A stretch of DNA of 34,325 nt from Pedosphaera sp. (GTDB lineage Bacteria; Verrucomicrobiota; Verrucomicrobiia; Limisphaerales; F1-12-MAGs170). Below, piece by piece: positions 9,286 through 19,012 of the stretch. The notes below the pieces were generated by a model, which was not told the origin of the DNA, made no database searches, and was given only the letters and a program-made list of their open reading frames with translations. Position numbers and translations under genes: made by a program. The stretch's first letter is position 1. Every line of letters begins with the position of its first letter. Location: NCBI GenBank assembly GCA_009695275.1, contig SIBF01000027.1:1-34325 (forward strand), given 5' to 3'.

Positions 9286-10173
9286 TCATTTCAACGGCAC
9301 ATGAAACTCATCCGCGTGGTAGGAACTGCGCACCATGGGACCGCTAGCAACATGGACGAAACCCATTCGTTCCGCCAAGGACCGATACTCGTCGAACTTC
9401 GCTGGCGTAACATATTCGACGACTGGCAAATGATCGCGCGTCGGCTGGAGATACTGGCCGAGAGTGAGGATGTCGCATTCAGCGGAGCGCAAATCATCCA
9501 TCGCTTCGAACAATTCCAGTTCGGTCTCGCCGAGTCCCAACATCAGGCCGGACTTGGTGTGGAGCCTGCCACCTGCGCGCACCTTCACTTTACGCAGAAC
9601 ACTCAGGGAGCGCTCGTAAGTGGCCCGTGAGCGAACCGTCGGCGTCAAGCGACGCACCGTTTCGAGGTTGTGATTGAAGATCTCAGGCTTCGCCGCGAGG
9701 ACAGCGTCGATTGCGGAATCCTTGTCGAGAAAATCGGGCGTGAGCACTTCGATGACGATTCCAGGATTCAATTCCCGCACGGCCTCTATGGTCTTCCGAA
9801 AATGCTCCGCTCCTCCGTCGGCCAGATCATCACGAGCTACGGCGGTGATTACGACGTGCTTCAACTTCATTCGCCGCGTCGCTTCGGCGACACGTTGCGG
9901 TTCGTCGGCTTCGAGCGCCAGAGGCTTCGCCGTCGAAACCGCGCAAAAACCACAAGCGCGTGTACAACGATCACCCGCGATCATGAAAGTTGCCGTGCCT
10001 TTGCTCCAGCACTCCCAGTGATTCGGACATTTGGCGCTCTCACACACCGTGTGGAGTTTCAGGTCCGTCAGGAGCGCGCGAGTCTTGAAGAAGGTGTCAC
10101 TGTTCGGGAGCCGGATCCTGAGCCAGTCTGGCAGGCGTTGTCGGGGCTTAAGATCGATCTCGGCGGTCATCAT
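9286..10173 (-). CDS. lipA: Lipoyl synthase (radical SAM)
   Basis: CESAKCPNHWECWSKGTATFMIAGDRCTRACGFCAV (CxxxxxC...CxxxCxxC), VEVLTPDF-like and HNLETVRRL, SGLMLGLGET, SGPMVRSSYHA. Confidence 0.96.
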   Translation of the reverse strand: MMTAEIDLKPRQRLPDWLRIRLPNSDTFFKTRALLTDLKLHTVCESAKCPNHWECWSKGTATFMIAGDRCTRACGFCAVSTAKPLALEADEPQRVAEATRRMKLKHVVITAVARDDLADGGAEHFRKTIEAVRELNPGIVIEVLTPDFLDKDSAIDAVLAAKPEIFNHNLETVRRLTPTVRSRATYERSLSVLRKVKVRAGGRLHTKSGLMLGLGETELELFEAMDDLRSAECDILTLGQYLQPTRDHLPVVEYVTPAKFDEYRSLAERMGFVHVASGPMVRSSYHADEFHVPLK

Positions 10174-10191
10174 TGCGCGGCGGATTGTGAG

Positions 10192-10506
10192 CTAGCTGGA
10201 AGGCTGTTCCAGCTTTTTCCAGAATTCCTCCAATTGATCGGTGTCGAAATCAGCCAGCACCCGGCCATCCACCTCGATCACGGGTGCAAGCGTTTGGCCT
10301 GACAATTCGCGCATTTCACGGCGCGCATCGGAGTCAGTGATGACATTGAGGGTCTCGTAGTTCAACCCGCGCTCATCGAGCCAGTCCTTCGCTTCGTGAC
10401 ACCATCCGCAAAATGGTTTTATAAACAGTCGAATCTGCTTTGGCTTCATCGCGGGCGGAAAGTGCTTCATCCCCAACCGGTCGTCAACTTGCAGTTCCGC
10501 GATCAT
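10192..10506 (-). CDS. Glutaredoxin family protein
   Basis: IRLFIKPFCGWCHEAKDWLDERGLNYETLNV...APVIEVDGRVLADFDTDQLEEF; CxxC (CGWC) glutaredoxin fold. Confidence 0.88.
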   Translation of the reverse strand: MIAELQVDDRLGMKHFPPAMKPKQIRLFIKPFCGWCHEAKDWLDERGLNYETLNVITDSDARREMRELSGQTLAPVIEVDGRVLADFDTDQLEEFWKKLEQPSS

Positions 10507-10868
10507 GACTCGGTGATGAATGTGTCGTCATGTTCGTAAGCCGGCGCGCAGCAACAGAGCAGCTTCAAGATTTCTGAACCGGTGTTCCAGATTTTGTGCT
10601 TTTGTCCCGGAGGAATGGCGATGGCGTCCCCGGCTTTGACCTCACGCGCCTCGCCTTCAATCTTTATGAGGCCTTCCCCGGAGGTGATGTAATAAATCTC
10701 CTCCGTCATCTTATGATAATGCTCCTGAGTGCTGCCGCCTGCGGCCAGTCGCGCCTCGGCCAGGCTCTGTTGGCGGATGACGGAATTCCGATACGCCAGC
10801 AGTTCTCGAATCTCCGAGCCGTCCTTCGTGATAAAGGGAGCAACTCCTTCAATGTTGCGAATGTCCAT
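10503..10868 (-). CDS. Cupin-domain protein
   Basis: AGGSTQEHYHKMTEEIYYITSGEGLIKIEGEAREVKAGDAIAIPPGQKHKIWNTG; cupin motifs 1 and 2. Overlaps the glutaredoxin ORF by 4 bp. Confidence 0.88.
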   Translation of the reverse strand: MDIRNIEGVAPFITKDGSEIRELLAYRNSVIRQQSLAEARLAAGGSTQEHYHKMTEEIYYITSGEGLIKIEGEAREVKAGDAIAIPPGQKHKIWNTGSEILKLLCCCAPAYEHDDTFITES

Positions 10869-11006
10869 GCAATGCCAATGAAGGCATGTTCATGCCGCCC
10901 TTCAAGTCGATTATAGGACATCGTGATTTTCGCAATTGCCGATGTCCCGTAGATGTCGATTGCGCCCTGACTCCAAACGATGCAGGGTGTCAGCAAATTC
11001 CCTATG

Positions 11007-13097
11007 CCATCCGCCACCCAGATCGGTTCTCCGAACTTCAAATGCGATCTGTCGCACCTCGGAGCGGTCCGTGTGTCGAGTCTGCTCCTTGCGAGTTGTG
11101 TGATTCTGTGGTGCGCGGCCGCCGGGGCTGTCGACACGACTGGAGTGAAGAAATTCCGAACCGAGATTCAGCCTATCTTGAAGGAGTATTGCTACGAGTG
11201 CCACGGCGATGGAACCGACAAAGGTAAAGTGGTGCTTGATCAATTCGCATCAGACTCGGCCATGGCCGGCGATCAGGATCTCTGGCTGCGTGTTCTGAAG
11301 AATGTCCGCGCGGGTTTGATGCCGCCAGCAAAGAAGCCGCAACCTCCAGCAGCGCATAAACTGCAACTGGAGCAATGGATCAAGACGGCAGTGTTCCAGA
11401 CAGATGCCAGCAACCCTGATCCCGGCCGTGTGACAGTGCGCCGCCTCAACCGCGTCGCGTATCGCAATACGATCCGCGATTTGATGGGTTTGGATTTCGA
11501 CACTGAGAAGGAGTTTCCGCCCGACGATTCCGGCCATGGCTTTGACAACATCGGGGACGTGCTCACGCTGCCGCCCATGTTGTTGGAAAAATATCTCACC
11601 GCAGCAAAGACCATTGTTACCAGAGCCGTGCCCGCCGTGCCTGGTGTGCCGGAGGAGATGATCAGCGTCGGTCGGAACTTTGCCGGGGCGGAGGGGCTGG
11701 CATCCAGCCGGACCAATCGAATGGCGAAGTCTCCTAACGCGCTTAATCTTTCGTATTACGAACACGCCTCGGTTTCGAACACGTTCAAAGCCGTGCATTC
11801 CGGAAAATACCAATTGCTCCTGGACTTCGCCGCGAACGAGAGGTTCGTGGACAATCAATTCGACTACAACAAGTGTCGGCTCGTATTCAAGGCGGATGGC
11901 CGGGAGCTGCACAGCAAAGAGTACACGCGCGAAGGCGGCCGAAGGGCGAAGGCAAGGAGTTCGAATTCAGCCGCACCCTGAAGCCACTGGAACCGATGCG
12001 CCAGCACTTGCAAGTGCTCGGCGGACTCGATCAAAAATCCGCTGAAGGCGGCCCCGATGGCGGTGGTGATCATGCCCGCGGCAATGGTGTCTTCCTCACC
12101 GGCGTTCGGCTCAAGAAGAGCGCGACGGACATTCGCGCGGGCATCTCCATAGAAAAGCCATCGCGCGCGAGATCGGCCATCTCACCCGGTTTCCTTCATT
12201 GGAATTGAGCAGCGACGACATCCGAACCTCCGGCGCGTGCGACTCGGGTTACGCTTGCGCCTACCAGTTCAACCTTTCGTGGAGCTCCACCACGACTCCG
12301 GTCGCCGCAGAATCCAATCCACGGATGGTTTTCGAGCGGCTCTTCGGCACCGGCGCTCCCGGCGAGCGCACGGCGAACATGAAGCGCCGGCAACAGGAGC
12401 AACGTTCCGTGCTGGACTTCGTGCTGGAGGACGCACGCGGGATGAACCGCCGGCTCAATGGGCGCGACAAGGATAAGCTGGACCATTACCTCACAGGCAT
12501 CCGCGAAATCGAGACCAGCATCCAGAAGGCGGAACGGTTTGGCGTGGCAAAGGATCCGGGCACTGAAACACCGCCGGGAATCCCCCAAGACCGCGCGCAG
12601 TACATTCAGCTAATGTTCGACATGCTCGCACTGGCCTTCCAGACTGACTCGGCACGCGTCGTCACGATGCTGCTCGGGCACGACGGCGACAACCGTTCGC
12701 TCCCCGAGATTGGCATTGCGGAAGGTCATCACGACCTCTCGCATCACTTCAACAGCGAAGACAAGATTCAAAAGCTCAAGGAAATCGACCTGTGGTACGG
12801 AAAGCAGTTTGTAAAGTTTTTACAGAAGCTCCAGGACACCAAGGACGCGGATGGTAATTCAGTCCTGCACAACTCGATGATCCTTTACGGAAGCGGTAAC
12901 GCCGACGGCAACCGTCACACACACTCAAACCTGCCACTCATCCTTGCGGGTGGTGGTGGCGTGTTGACGCCTGGCCGCTCTACGTCCAACACGGTTCAAA
13001 GCCCATGACCAACCTGTTCCTGAGCATGGCGGACAGGATGGGGGCGCAGAAGCTGGGCAGTTTTGGGGATTCGAGCGGCCGGCTTGAGGATGTGTGA
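11007..13097 (+). pseudogene. Chimeric pseudogene: N-terminal DUF1587/planctomycete-type cytochrome-c gene fused by deletion to a frameshifted DUF1552 gene
   Basis: The frame to 11981 carries EIQPILKEYCYECHGDGTDKGKVVLDQF...VTVRRLNRVAYRNTIRDLMGLDFDTEKEFPPDDSGHGFDNIGDVL. From ~11940 another frame carries GEGKEFEFSRTLKPLEPMRQHLQVLGGLDQKSAEGGPDGGGDHARGNGVFLTGVRLKK, then ISI, then (shifted) AREIGHLTRFPSLELSSDDIRTSGACDSGYACAYQFNLSWSS...GGGVLTPGR, then (shifted) MTNLFLSMADRMGAQKLGSFGDSSGRLEDV*. Confidence 0.8.
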
Positions 13098-13145
13098 GAA
13101 TCAGGGATGGCAGGGAGCCTGGCCAAAGGGTTCAACACACCGAAG

Positions 13146-14255
13146 TCAGTTCCGCCCGATGCGCAGGCGAAGATCCACGATCTCTCCGGAAATCAGGTTC
13201 AGGGATTTGGGAAGACTGACAAGAAGCGGCAGGCCCATCTCTGTTCCACGCTGCATTCCGGGCGACAAGAGTGTGGCTTTGATTGGCTCCAACTGTACAC
13301 CAACATTCAGGACGGTTGCTTCCGCAATCTCATGCTTGAACGAGCGAGTGCGGACCTCGACCGACATTCCTTGCTTTGGCGACATGAAGAAAGGTTGACG
13401 CACGTAGGCCACGATTTTGTCAGACTGCCCGCTGGTAATGGTCACGATGGACTCGCCCGCCATGACTGATTCTCCCGACCTTCTGAGGATTGAACTCACA
13501 ACACCATCGATGGACGCGTACAAGGAAATCGGGCTCATCTCGGCTTCCGTGAGACGCAGCTTCTCTTCCTGAACGTGTATCGATGCCTGGAGGATGGATT
13601 GCGCCGGCAACGCGTTGGTCGAGCCTGGAACTTGCGGTTCGCGCAACTGTAGAGCCGCGAGGTTCTTCTGCTGTTCAGAAATTAGTAGCGTGCGCTCTTT
13701 GATTTCAGCTTCGAGTCGTTCCTTCGTGATCCTTGCCTGGTCGTACAACTGTTCTGAAAGGATCTGTTGTTTGAATAGTTGTTCTGCGCGGCGAAATTCG
13801 CTCTCCGCCAGCTGCAACCTGGTCTGCGCCGTCGTCAGCACCACTCGTTGCTCCATCCAGTCAAGCCGAAGGCGGTCATAGGCCAAAGCGTACCGCTGCT
13901 CACCGAGGAGAGGCTCGAGATTGACTTTCAACAATTGGATTTCCGCCAGAATGACTGCCAGCGATGATTGAAGTACTCGTGGGTCTGCGATGATGACCTG
14001 GGCTACCCGGTCGCCAGCCTTGAGATGCTGCAGCCTCGAAACGTTGAGGTCGGCGAGCACACCGGACTTATGGCAGGAAACGCTTGCGTTCACCGGTTCC
14101 ACCTCTCCCACCAAAACCGTCGTCGGCACCTGCTGGGTCCAAAGCCAGGCCGCCGCAGACACGGTGGCAAGGAACATGATCACAGGCACGATCCGGATGC
14201 GGAACTCGCGCCATCGTTGAGCTGCTGGAATCGGGATGGGGCTAAGGTCAGTCAT
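13146..14255 (-). CDS. HlyD/RND-type periplasmic adaptor (membrane fusion protein)
   Basis: N-terminal TM, VGEVEPVNASVSCHKSGVLADLNVSRLQHLKAGDRVAQV, long coiled-coil, SPISLYASIDGVVSSILRRSGESVMAGESIVTI. Confidence 0.85.
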   Translation of the reverse strand: MTDLSPIPIPAAQRWREFRIRIVPVIMFLATVSAAAWLWTQQVPTTVLVGEVEPVNASVSCHKSGVLADLNVSRLQHLKAGDRVAQVIIADPRVLQSSLAVILAEIQLLKVNLEPLLGEQRYALAYDRLRLDWMEQRVVLTTAQTRLQLAESEFRRAEQLFKQQILSEQLYDQARITKERLEAEIKERTLLISEQQKNLAALQLREPQVPGSTNALPAQSILQASIHVQEEKLRLTEAEMSPISLYASIDGVVSSILRRSGESVMAGESIVTITSGQSDKIVAYVRQPFFMSPKQGMSVEVRTRSFKHEIAEATVLNVGVQLEPIKATLLSPGMQRGTEMGLPLLVSLPKSLNLISGEIVDLRLRIGRN

Positions 14256-14259
14256 GCCT

Positions 14260-14946
14260 TTACAGTTCGGACTCCTCTTCCGCTTTCAAACTGGCTACTC
14301 GTGACACTCCCTGCAAGACCCGGAGCTCATTGATCAATTCCTCCACCCGGCTTGAATCGCGCAAAAGCAATCGGTAAGAGAGATCGGTTCCGTCGTAACC
14401 TTCTTGAGATCGTTGGCTGGCGCAATGATTGGTCAAACTGTAGCGAGTCAACAACTGATGGAGATAAGTTAGATCCGACAATGGTCTGGCCCAGTGGAGA
14501 TTCAGTATCAAATCGTATCGCTGGCGGCTGCCAAACGCCGAGTACCAAAGCAACAACAACACACACACCAACACCAGACATCCGACGATCGCTGTGGCGA
14601 ATTTCTGGGTTCCGCACGCCATTCCAAGCACAATGACGGCAAGCACGTAAGTCGTGTCGAAGGTATCGCGCAGGATGTTGCGAAATCGTACGATCGCAAA
14701 GATCGCCATCAAGCCGAAGGCCGTGACCAGATTGTTGTTAAGAACTTGCATCACAAGCGCCACCAACATGGGCATTACCACCAGTGAATTCACGAATGAC
14801 TTGGAATAGGAAAGTCCCGCGTGAGTCAACATGTAAACCCAGGCGATGATCTGGCCAAATGCGAAAGCCAGCAAAACCCCGAGGAGCACCATTGGCAGGT
14901 TCGTCGGGGCGGCGGCGTAATCTCCGCGCATCATTGATTCTATCAT
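14260..14946 (-). CDS. DUF4956 multi-TM membrane protein
   Basis: Hydrophobic N-terminus; VTAFGLMAIFAIVRFRNILRDTFDTTYVLAVIVLGMACGTQKFATAIVG is the DUF4956-type signature. Confidence 0.82.
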   Translation of the reverse strand: MIESMMRGDYAAAPTNLPMVLLGVLLAFAFGQIIAWVYMLTHAGLSYSKSFVNSLVVMPMLVALVMQVLNNNLVTAFGLMAIFAIVRFRNILRDTFDTTYVLAVIVLGMACGTQKFATAIVGCLVLVCVLLLLWYSAFGSRQRYDLILNLHWARPLSDLTYLHQLLTRYSLTNHCASQRSQEGYDGTDLSYRLLLRDSSRVEELINELRVLQGVSRVASLKAEEESEL

Positions 14947-15797
14947 GCAAAACTTAGATTGAATGTTCCAGCGGCGGCGCGCTTCAAGAACTCCCGCCGG
15001 GCGGCGAGATTTTCCATCGTCTGCGCCTCAGTTGGAGACTCGAAGCTTGGCCCCGTCAACCGACGTTCGCCGAGCAACACCACACCATCAGCATATTTCG
15101 CGGCAGAACATTGCACCAGACCAAAAAGTCTGACCAGTTCCCCAAACCAGTCGGGAAAACGTCCGGTGAACTTGAGCTCCAGCACGACCTGGCCATCGAA
15201 AACCCGCGTCGGCCTGATCATGCTTGTCAGAAACCTGATCCCGGGTTGGGATTCGCAACAAATATCCCTGTCCATCGTAATCCGAACGGCGTTGTTCTGC
15301 GGGCTGATCCAGGCTTCTCGAAGATAGGAAACGTGAGCTTTTGGATTGGCCCGATTCTCCAGCATCAACTGGTTGAAGCGCTGAAGGGCTCCAAGATCTT
15401 TGGCGGACGCAGGCTTGACGAGATCGGCGGGAGCGGGGAGATGCCCCGCGATGAGAGATGCCACCCTCTCTCGTCGAACAGCGCCTCGCTGTTTTAGGAT
15501 TGCGTCATTCATCCGACGCTTGATCTCGAAAAAGACTGGGGATTCCGGTTTCTCATCGTAGTATCGGATCCGTAGCTTGTAGCGGTTCCTGTTGCCGTTT
15601 ATGGTCTGCCAGTAATAGTCAAGCTGGTCAGAATCCAAATACAGGCTGTGGACGGGATAAGACAGATTGGGGCGTGTGGCTCCGAATTCATCCACCTCCA
15701 GATGCGAACGAACAAACTCCCGAACGTTGACTGCTACAGTTTCGCGAACGATGTATTTGAGTTCGAATCTCTGTTGCTGGAGGTTGTCGGTAGCCAT
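14943..15797 (-). CDS. VTC-domain protein (polyphosphate-polymerase/TTM-fold-like)
   Basis: RFELKYIVRE, YPVHSLYLDSDQLDYYWQTINGNRNRYKLRIRYYD, PVFFEIKRR, VVLELKFTGRFPDWFGELV; alternating charged strands of VTC tunnel domains. Overlaps DUF4956 by 4 bp. Confidence 0.85.
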   Translation of the reverse strand: MATDNLQQQRFELKYIVRETVAVNVREFVRSHLEVDEFGATRPNLSYPVHSLYLDSDQLDYYWQTINGNRNRYKLRIRYYDEKPESPVFFEIKRRMNDAILKQRGAVRRERVASLIAGHLPAPADLVKPASAKDLGALQRFNQLMLENRANPKAHVSYLREAWISPQNNAVRITMDRDICCESQPGIRFLTSMIRPTRVFDGQVVLELKFTGRFPDWFGELVRLFGLVQCSAAKYADGVVLLGERRLTGPSFESPTEAQTMENLAARREFLKRAAAGTFNLSFA

Positions 15798-16141
15798 CTA
15801 TGGTGGACCTTTGACGAGTTCCTTATCAGGTTGTTGCAAGATTGTCACTCTATGTCATGTGTTGTTCACATTGTCGCCCATCGGGGACGTTCCGTTATCA
15901 ATTACTAGTGCCGTGTTCATTTCAAGAGCGAACAGGCTCGGAGAATTCTTAGCAAGGGTGATGCCATGAGCTCAACAAGTTTCAGCGATTAGACCTTCTG
16001 AGAACAACTCAATCATCGCCATGATTCCAACTGCCACTAAAATTGGACAGTGTGCTCAAAATTCTGGCAGATTTGTTGTTCGTAACTCATCGTTGCTTCC
16101 GATCCGGCATCGTGATAGATTGCCCCGCAATTTGATCAGTC

Positions 16142-18145
16142 ATGTCTGAAGATAACAAGCAGATGAATCGTGGCGGCAAGAACACCGAGCTCAAGGTGCC
16201 GCCGAGAAACTGGTTGCTCTGGATCCTTATCCTGGGGTCCATCCCGCTGCTGGTGATGCTTCAAAGGAGCAATGAAGCGCACTACACAGAAATCAGCCGG
16301 CAACAATTGATCGAGTACGTGGACAAGGGATGGGTTCAGAAGGGCGTGATTCACTACAACCCTCAATCGGCGATTCTTTATGACATCACGGGTGAGTATA
16401 AGAAGGAGGGCGCGGGGCGTTTCGAACCATTCAAAGTCAAAACCCGGCTCAACGACGAACTTGAAAAAAAGCTTTTGGACTCAGCTGAATTCCGGACTGT
16501 CGAGCCAAACACCTTTCTTCTTAACTTGTTCGTCACGATTCTCCCGATTCTGTTTGTTGCTTTTCTGATTTATTTCTTCTTCATCCGGCAGATCAAGATG
16601 GCTGGCAAGGGAGCATTGAGCTTCGGCAAGAGCAAGGCCCGGATGCTGAACAAGGAACGCAACCGGACGACGTTCAAGGATGTCGCCGGCGTGGAGGAAG
16701 CCAAGGATGAGGTTTCTGAGTTGGTGGAATTCCTGAAGGATCCCAAGAAGTTTCAGAGGCTGGGCGGCAAGATTCCAAAAGGCATCCTGATGGTCGGCCC
16801 TCCGGGAACAGGAAAGACGCTGCTTGCCAAGGCAATCGCAGGCGAAGCGGATGCCTCCTTCTTCAGCATTAGTGGATCGGACTTTGTGGAGATGTTCGTG
16901 GGTGTCGGCGCGAGCCGTGTGCGGGACATGTTTGAGCAGGCGCGGAAGAACACGCCTTGCCTGATTTTCATCGATGAAATTGACGCGGTCGGTCGCAGCC
17001 GTGGACACGGACTGGGCGGCGGCAACGATGAGCGCGAGCAGACCTTGAATGCGTTACTCGTCGAGATGGACGGTTTTGATACGCAGGAAGGCATCATCAT
17101 CATCGCCGCGACCAACCGGCCAGACGTGCTTGACCCGGCTCTGCTTCGGCCAGGCCGCTTCGATCGACAGATCACGGTGAATCTTCCTGACGTGCGGGGT
17201 CGCGAGGCGATTCTGAAGGTCCATGCGCGCAACGTGAAGCTCGATCCATTGGTGGACCTCAGTGTCATCGCGCGCGGCACACCAGGCTACTCTGGTGCTG
17301 AGCTGGCGAACCTTTTGAACGAAGCTGCGCTTGCAGCTGCTCGCGCCAACAGAAAGGCCATCGGAATGGCTGAACTCGAGGAAGCGCGCGACAAAGTCCG
17401 CTGGGGTCGGGAACGCAGAAGCATGGCCATGTCGTCCGAGGAAAAGCGTGCCACCGCCTGGCACGAAGCCGGACATGCCCTTGTCAACGTCCTGCTGAAG
17501 CACACACATCCGCTGCACAAGGTCACCATCATCCCACGCGGGCGCGCCTTGGGTGTGACGATGTCGCTGCCGAAGGAAGACGTCCTTAACATGCGAAAAA
17601 AACAGGCGACCGACACGATCATCATGACAATGGCGGGCCGCATCGCGGAGGAAGTCGTGATCGACGACATTTCAAGCGGTGCTGCGAGCGACATTCAACA
17701 GGCTACTGCGATGGCCAAGGCAATGGTGATGCATTGGGGAATGAGCGAGAAGCTGGGCAACGTTCTCTATGGTGAAAGCCAGGAGTATGTGTTTTTGGGC
17801 CGGGACATGATGCGGACGAAAGATTACTCGGAGAGGATAGCCCAAGAGATTGACGCCGAGGTGAAGCGCATCATTGACGACGGCTACAACACGGCCAAGG
17901 AAATCATCACAAGCCATCGTGATAAACTTGAGCTGATTGCCAAGGCACTGCTCGAGTACGAAACTCTCGATGGCAAACAAGTTGAGGACATCGTGAGGAC
18001 CGGGAAGTTCACGCCACCCGCCCCCATTCCTCCGAGCCTCGATCCTCCAATGGGCGCGATCGCGGCGACGCCGCTGCCGGAAGTTTCGAAGCCCACGCCG
18101 CCAGAACTCCCCGGTCTGGGGACTCCCGCTCCGGTCACAGCCTGA
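16142..18145 (+). CDS. ftsH: ATP-dependent zinc metalloprotease FtsH
   Basis: [61 protein letters not shown]. Confidence 0.97.
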   Translation: MSEDNKQMNRGGKNTELKVPPRNWLLWILILGSIPLLVMLQRSNEAHYTEISRQQLIEYVDKGWVQKGVIHYNPQSAILYDITGEYKKEGAGRFEPFKVKTRLNDELEKKLLDSAEFRTVEPNTFLLNLFVTILPILFVAFLIYFFFIRQIKMAGKGALSFGKSKARMLNKERNRTTFKDVAGVEEAKDEVSELVEFLKDPKKFQRLGGKIPKGILMVGPPGTGKTLLAKAIAGEADASFFSISGSDFVEMFVGVGASRVRDMFEQARKNTPCLIFIDEIDAVGRSRGHGLGGGNDEREQTLNALLVEMDGFDTQEGIIIIAATNRPDVLDPALLRPGRFDRQITVNLPDVRGREAILKVHARNVKLDPLVDLSVIARGTPGYSGAELANLLNEAALAAARANRKAIGMAELEEARDKVRWGRERRSMAMSSEEKRATAWHEAGHALVNVLLKHTHPLHKVTIIPRGRALGVTMSLPKEDVLNMRKKQATDTIIMTMAGRIAEEVVIDDISSGAASDIQQATAMAKAMVMHWGMSEKLGNVLYGESQEYVFLGRDMMRTKDYSERIAQEIDAEVKRIIDDGYNTAKEIITSHRDKLELIAKALLEYETLDGKQVEDIVRTGKFTPPAPIPPSLDPPMGAIAATPLPEVSKPTPPELPGLGTPAPVTA

Positions 18146-18172
18146 TACAAGGAACTTTCACAGTCACAGTTC

Positions 18173-18210
18173 GACCCGTTGCCGTATTTTTTGCAGCGGG
18201 TCTTTTCTTT
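18173..18210 (+). terminator. Rho-independent terminator after ftsH
   Basis: gacccgttgc-cgtatttttt-gcagcgggtc (10-bp stem, one GU) followed by ttttcttt. Confidence 0.8.
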
Positions 18211-18307
18211 CGCAGGCCGTTGGTGAACGTGAAGCAGTGAGCCACGGCTGCGAGGTATCAGAGTGGAATCGTTGACTCACAGAGCCGTTTCATTAACTTC
18301 TTCGCCC

Positions 18308-18985
18308 ATGATTATTGCGCCTTCGCTACTCGCTGCCGACTACGGAAATTTCGCGCGCGACAGCATCAAAGCGCAGCGAGCCGGTGGAGAATGGCTTCAC
18401 CTGGACATCATGGACGGCCATTTCGTGCCGAACATCTCATTCGGGCCGGCGACGGTCAAAGCGCTTCGTCCGTTGACCCGGTTGTTTTTCGACGTGCATC
18501 TCATGTGTTCGAAACCGGAGGTGCTTCTGGAATCGTTTTCCAAGGCCGGGGCAGATCAGATGACGGTGCATGTCGAACTGGGAACCCGTGTCGAACCACT
18601 TCTTTGGAAAATTCGATCGCTGGGAAAGAAAGTGGGGCTGGCGGTGAATCCACCCACCAACATCGCTAGCGTTCAGCCGTACCTCGACAAGATTGATCTG
18701 TTGCTGGTGATGACCGTAAATCCGGGTTTTGGCGGACAGCCGTTCATCGAGGAGACTCTGCCAAAAATCCAGCAGGCTGCCGTGTGGCGCCGTGAGCGGA
18801 GGTTGAAATATCGCATCCAAGTCGATGGAGGCATTACCTTTACTACGGCGGCCGAATGCGCACGCGAGGGTGCCGATACTTTCGTCAGCGGCACCGGACT
18901 CTTTGGCCAGCCACGCATGAAGACCGCCGTGGCAAAGATGCGGAAGATCGTGGAGGAAGCCCGGCCAGCCTCGGCTGCCGCATAG
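18308..18985 (+). CDS. rpe: Ribulose-phosphate 3-epimerase
   Basis: MIIAPSLLAADYGNF, WLHLDIMDGHFVPNISFGP, FDVHLM, VMTVNPGFGGQPFIE, IQVDGGI. An in-frame ATG at 18308 fits better than the ORF-track start. Confidence 0.95.
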   Translation: MIIAPSLLAADYGNFARDSIKAQRAGGEWLHLDIMDGHFVPNISFGPATVKALRPLTRLFFDVHLMCSKPEVLLESFSKAGADQMTVHVELGTRVEPLLWKIRSLGKKVGLAVNPPTNIASVQPYLDKIDLLLVMTVNPGFGGQPFIEETLPKIQQAAVWRRERRLKYRIQVDGGITFTTAAECAREGADTFVSGTGLFGQPRMKTAVAKMRKIVEEARPASAAA

Positions 18986-19012
18986 TCGGGGGAAAGTTTT
19001 TCGTCAGTCCAC

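Noticed and set aside
10916-10947. 8-bp inverted repeat ggacatcg...cgatgtcc as terminator
   Set aside because: Short stem and no U tract; cannot be distinguished from chance.
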